Origin: Actinomyces haliotis
GTDB lineage: Bacteria > Actinomycetota > Actinomycetes > Actinomycetales > Actinomycetaceae
Assembly: GCF_015355765.1 (NCBI RefSeq)
Contig: NZ_JACWNA010000018.1
Coordinates: 1-64,000, forward strand
Direction: 5' to 3'
Length of the DNA: 64,000 nt
Positions 63,118 to 64,000 of the stretch are shown here, one piece after another. Position 1 is the first letter of the stretch. Each line of letters starts with the position of its first letter. The translations under genes and the position numbers were made by a program. Under the pieces are notes generated by a model. It was not told the DNA's origin and made no database searches. It saw nothing but the letters and a program-made list of their open reading frames with translations.

Positions 63118-64000
63118 GTGCCCATCGGAATCGACGCCCTCGAGATCGCGACCCCACGCCTCTTCCTCCCGATGACGGACCTCGCCCTCGCCCGCGACGT
63201 CGATCCCGCCAAGTTCCACGTCGGCCTCGGCCAGGACGAGATGGCCGTCGCGCCGGCCACCGCCGACCCCGTGACCCTCGGCGCCCGTGCCGCGGCGGCC
63301 GTCCTCGACCGCACCGAGCAGTCCGACCGCGACGCCCTCGGCCTCATCGTGCTCGGCACCGAGTCCGGCGTCGACGCCTCCAAGGCCATGGCCGTCATGG
63401 TGCACGGCCTCCTCGCCCAGGAGTACCGGCTGCCCGACACGGTGCGCGCCTTCGACCTGCGCGAGGCGTGCTACGGCGGCACCGCGGGCCTCCTCACCGC
63501 CGTCGACTACGTCGCCGCCCACCCCGGCCGTACCGCTCTCGTCATCGCCACCGACCTCGCCCGCTACGGCCTGCGCACCGGTGGTGAGCCCACGCAGGGA
63601 GCCGGCGCCGTCGCCATGCTGGTGCGCGAGGACCCGCGCCTCCTCGTGATCGACCCCGCCACGACCGCCGTCACCACCGACGTCTACGACTTCTGGCGCC
63701 CCGAGGGCGAGGACGTCCCGCGCGTCGACGGCAAGCTTTCCAACCGCTGCTACACGGAGACCTTCACCCGCGCCTGGGAGGCCCACACCGCCGCCACCGG
63801 GCTCGACCTGCCGGACTACGCGGCCCTGTGCTTCCACCTGCCCTACACGAAGATGGGGCGCAAGGCGCTCGCCTGCGTCCTCACCCCGGATCAGGCCGCC
63901 GGGCGCGGGCTCACCAGGATCCACGACCGCTACGAGGAGTCGATCGCCTACTCGCGCCGCATCGGCAACTGCTACACGGCCTCGCTCTGGCTCGGCGTCG
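63118..64000 (+). CDS. mvaS: Hydroxymethylglutaryl-CoA synthase (partial, runs off the window)
   Basis: 294 residues visible of about 390. It begins VPIGIDALEIATPRL; the nucleophile is Cys118 in DLREACYGGTAGL. Later motifs GGEPTQGAGAVAML and CFHLPYTKMGRKAL (His general acid region), and the start of the NCYTASLW segment, match bacterial MvaS. It condenses acetyl-CoA with acetoacetyl-CoA to HMG-CoA, the step between the two activities of MvaE encoded divergently. GTG 63118 has GGAGG 5 nt upstream. The 3' end lies beyond position 64000. Confidence 0.96.
   Translation, partial: MPIGIDALEIATPRLFLPMTDLALARDVDPAKFHVGLGQDEMAVAPATADPVTLGARAAAAVLDRTEQSDRDALGLIVLGTESGVDASKAMAVMVHGLLAQEYRLPDTVRAFDLREACYGGTAGLLTAVDYVAAHPGRTALVIATDLARYGLRTGGEPTQGAGAVAMLVREDPRLLVIDPATTAVTTDVYDFWRPEGEDVPRVDGKLSNRCYTETFTRAWEAHTAATGLDLPDYAALCFHLPYTKMGRKALACVLTPDQAAGRGLTRIHDRYEESIAYSRRIGNCYTASLWLGV

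Overview
The window is about 70% GC, uses GTG starts freely and has the gene order typical of high-GC Gram-positive bacteria. The order smc-ftsY-amtB-glnK-glnD-ffh ... [31 protein letters not shown]2469-yraN-comM-dprA-xerC-M23-rpsB-tsf-pyrH-frr-cdsA-rlmN-rseP is a conserved actinobacterial chromosome core. The protein repertoire, including a mevalonate-pathway MvaE/MvaS pair, suggests Actinomycetaceae (Actinomyces-like); that assignment is inferred. I saw no rRNA, tRNA, CRISPR array, prophage or transposase gene.

Layout. (1) 1-5530: ileS behind a T-box leader, a TetR-like regulator whose start lies in a 7-bp tandem repeat, and a NagD-like HAD phosphatase. (2) 5640-11660: a small HTH gene with a Clp-N protein, folC with a long acidic N-terminal extension, dhaL and dhaM without dhaK, and ndk. 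(3) 11690-14170: a NatAB-like ABC exporter operon with strong palindromic operator candidates. (4) 14174-24135: smc, a small membrane protein, ftsY, and the nitrogen-signalling operon amtB-glnK-glnD. (5) 24140-28010: a secreted tandem-duplicated alkaline phosphatase behind a PHO-box-like repeat; a 71-bp palindromic repeat lies just after glnD and another just after the phosphatase gene. (6) 28213-37530: ffh, then an accessory block on the minus strand with a CPBP protease, an ABC exporter plus two-component system, and a GntR-controlled ABC operon. Three copies of a 59-bp palindrome sit at gene ends in this block. (7) 37833-60175: the conserved translation, secretion, competence and lipid block described above. 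(8) 60251-64000: divergent mvaE (thiolase-HMG-CoA reductase fusion) and mvaS (cut by the window edge).

The most notable observations are as follows. The mevalonate genes sit directly beside the slot where other actinobacteria carry the MEP-pathway genes dxr and ispG, and both are missing here. Two families of fixed-length palindromic repeats mark the 3' ends of transcription units. The alkaline phosphatase contains two complete catalytic domains, a His/Gly-rich tail and an aromatic C-terminus. Many genes have a -10 box exactly 6-7 nt before the start codon, as expected for leaderless mRNAs. A heptanucleotide repeat spans the start of the TetR-like gene and could vary in phase. TrmD is fused to a GNAT acetyltransferase.
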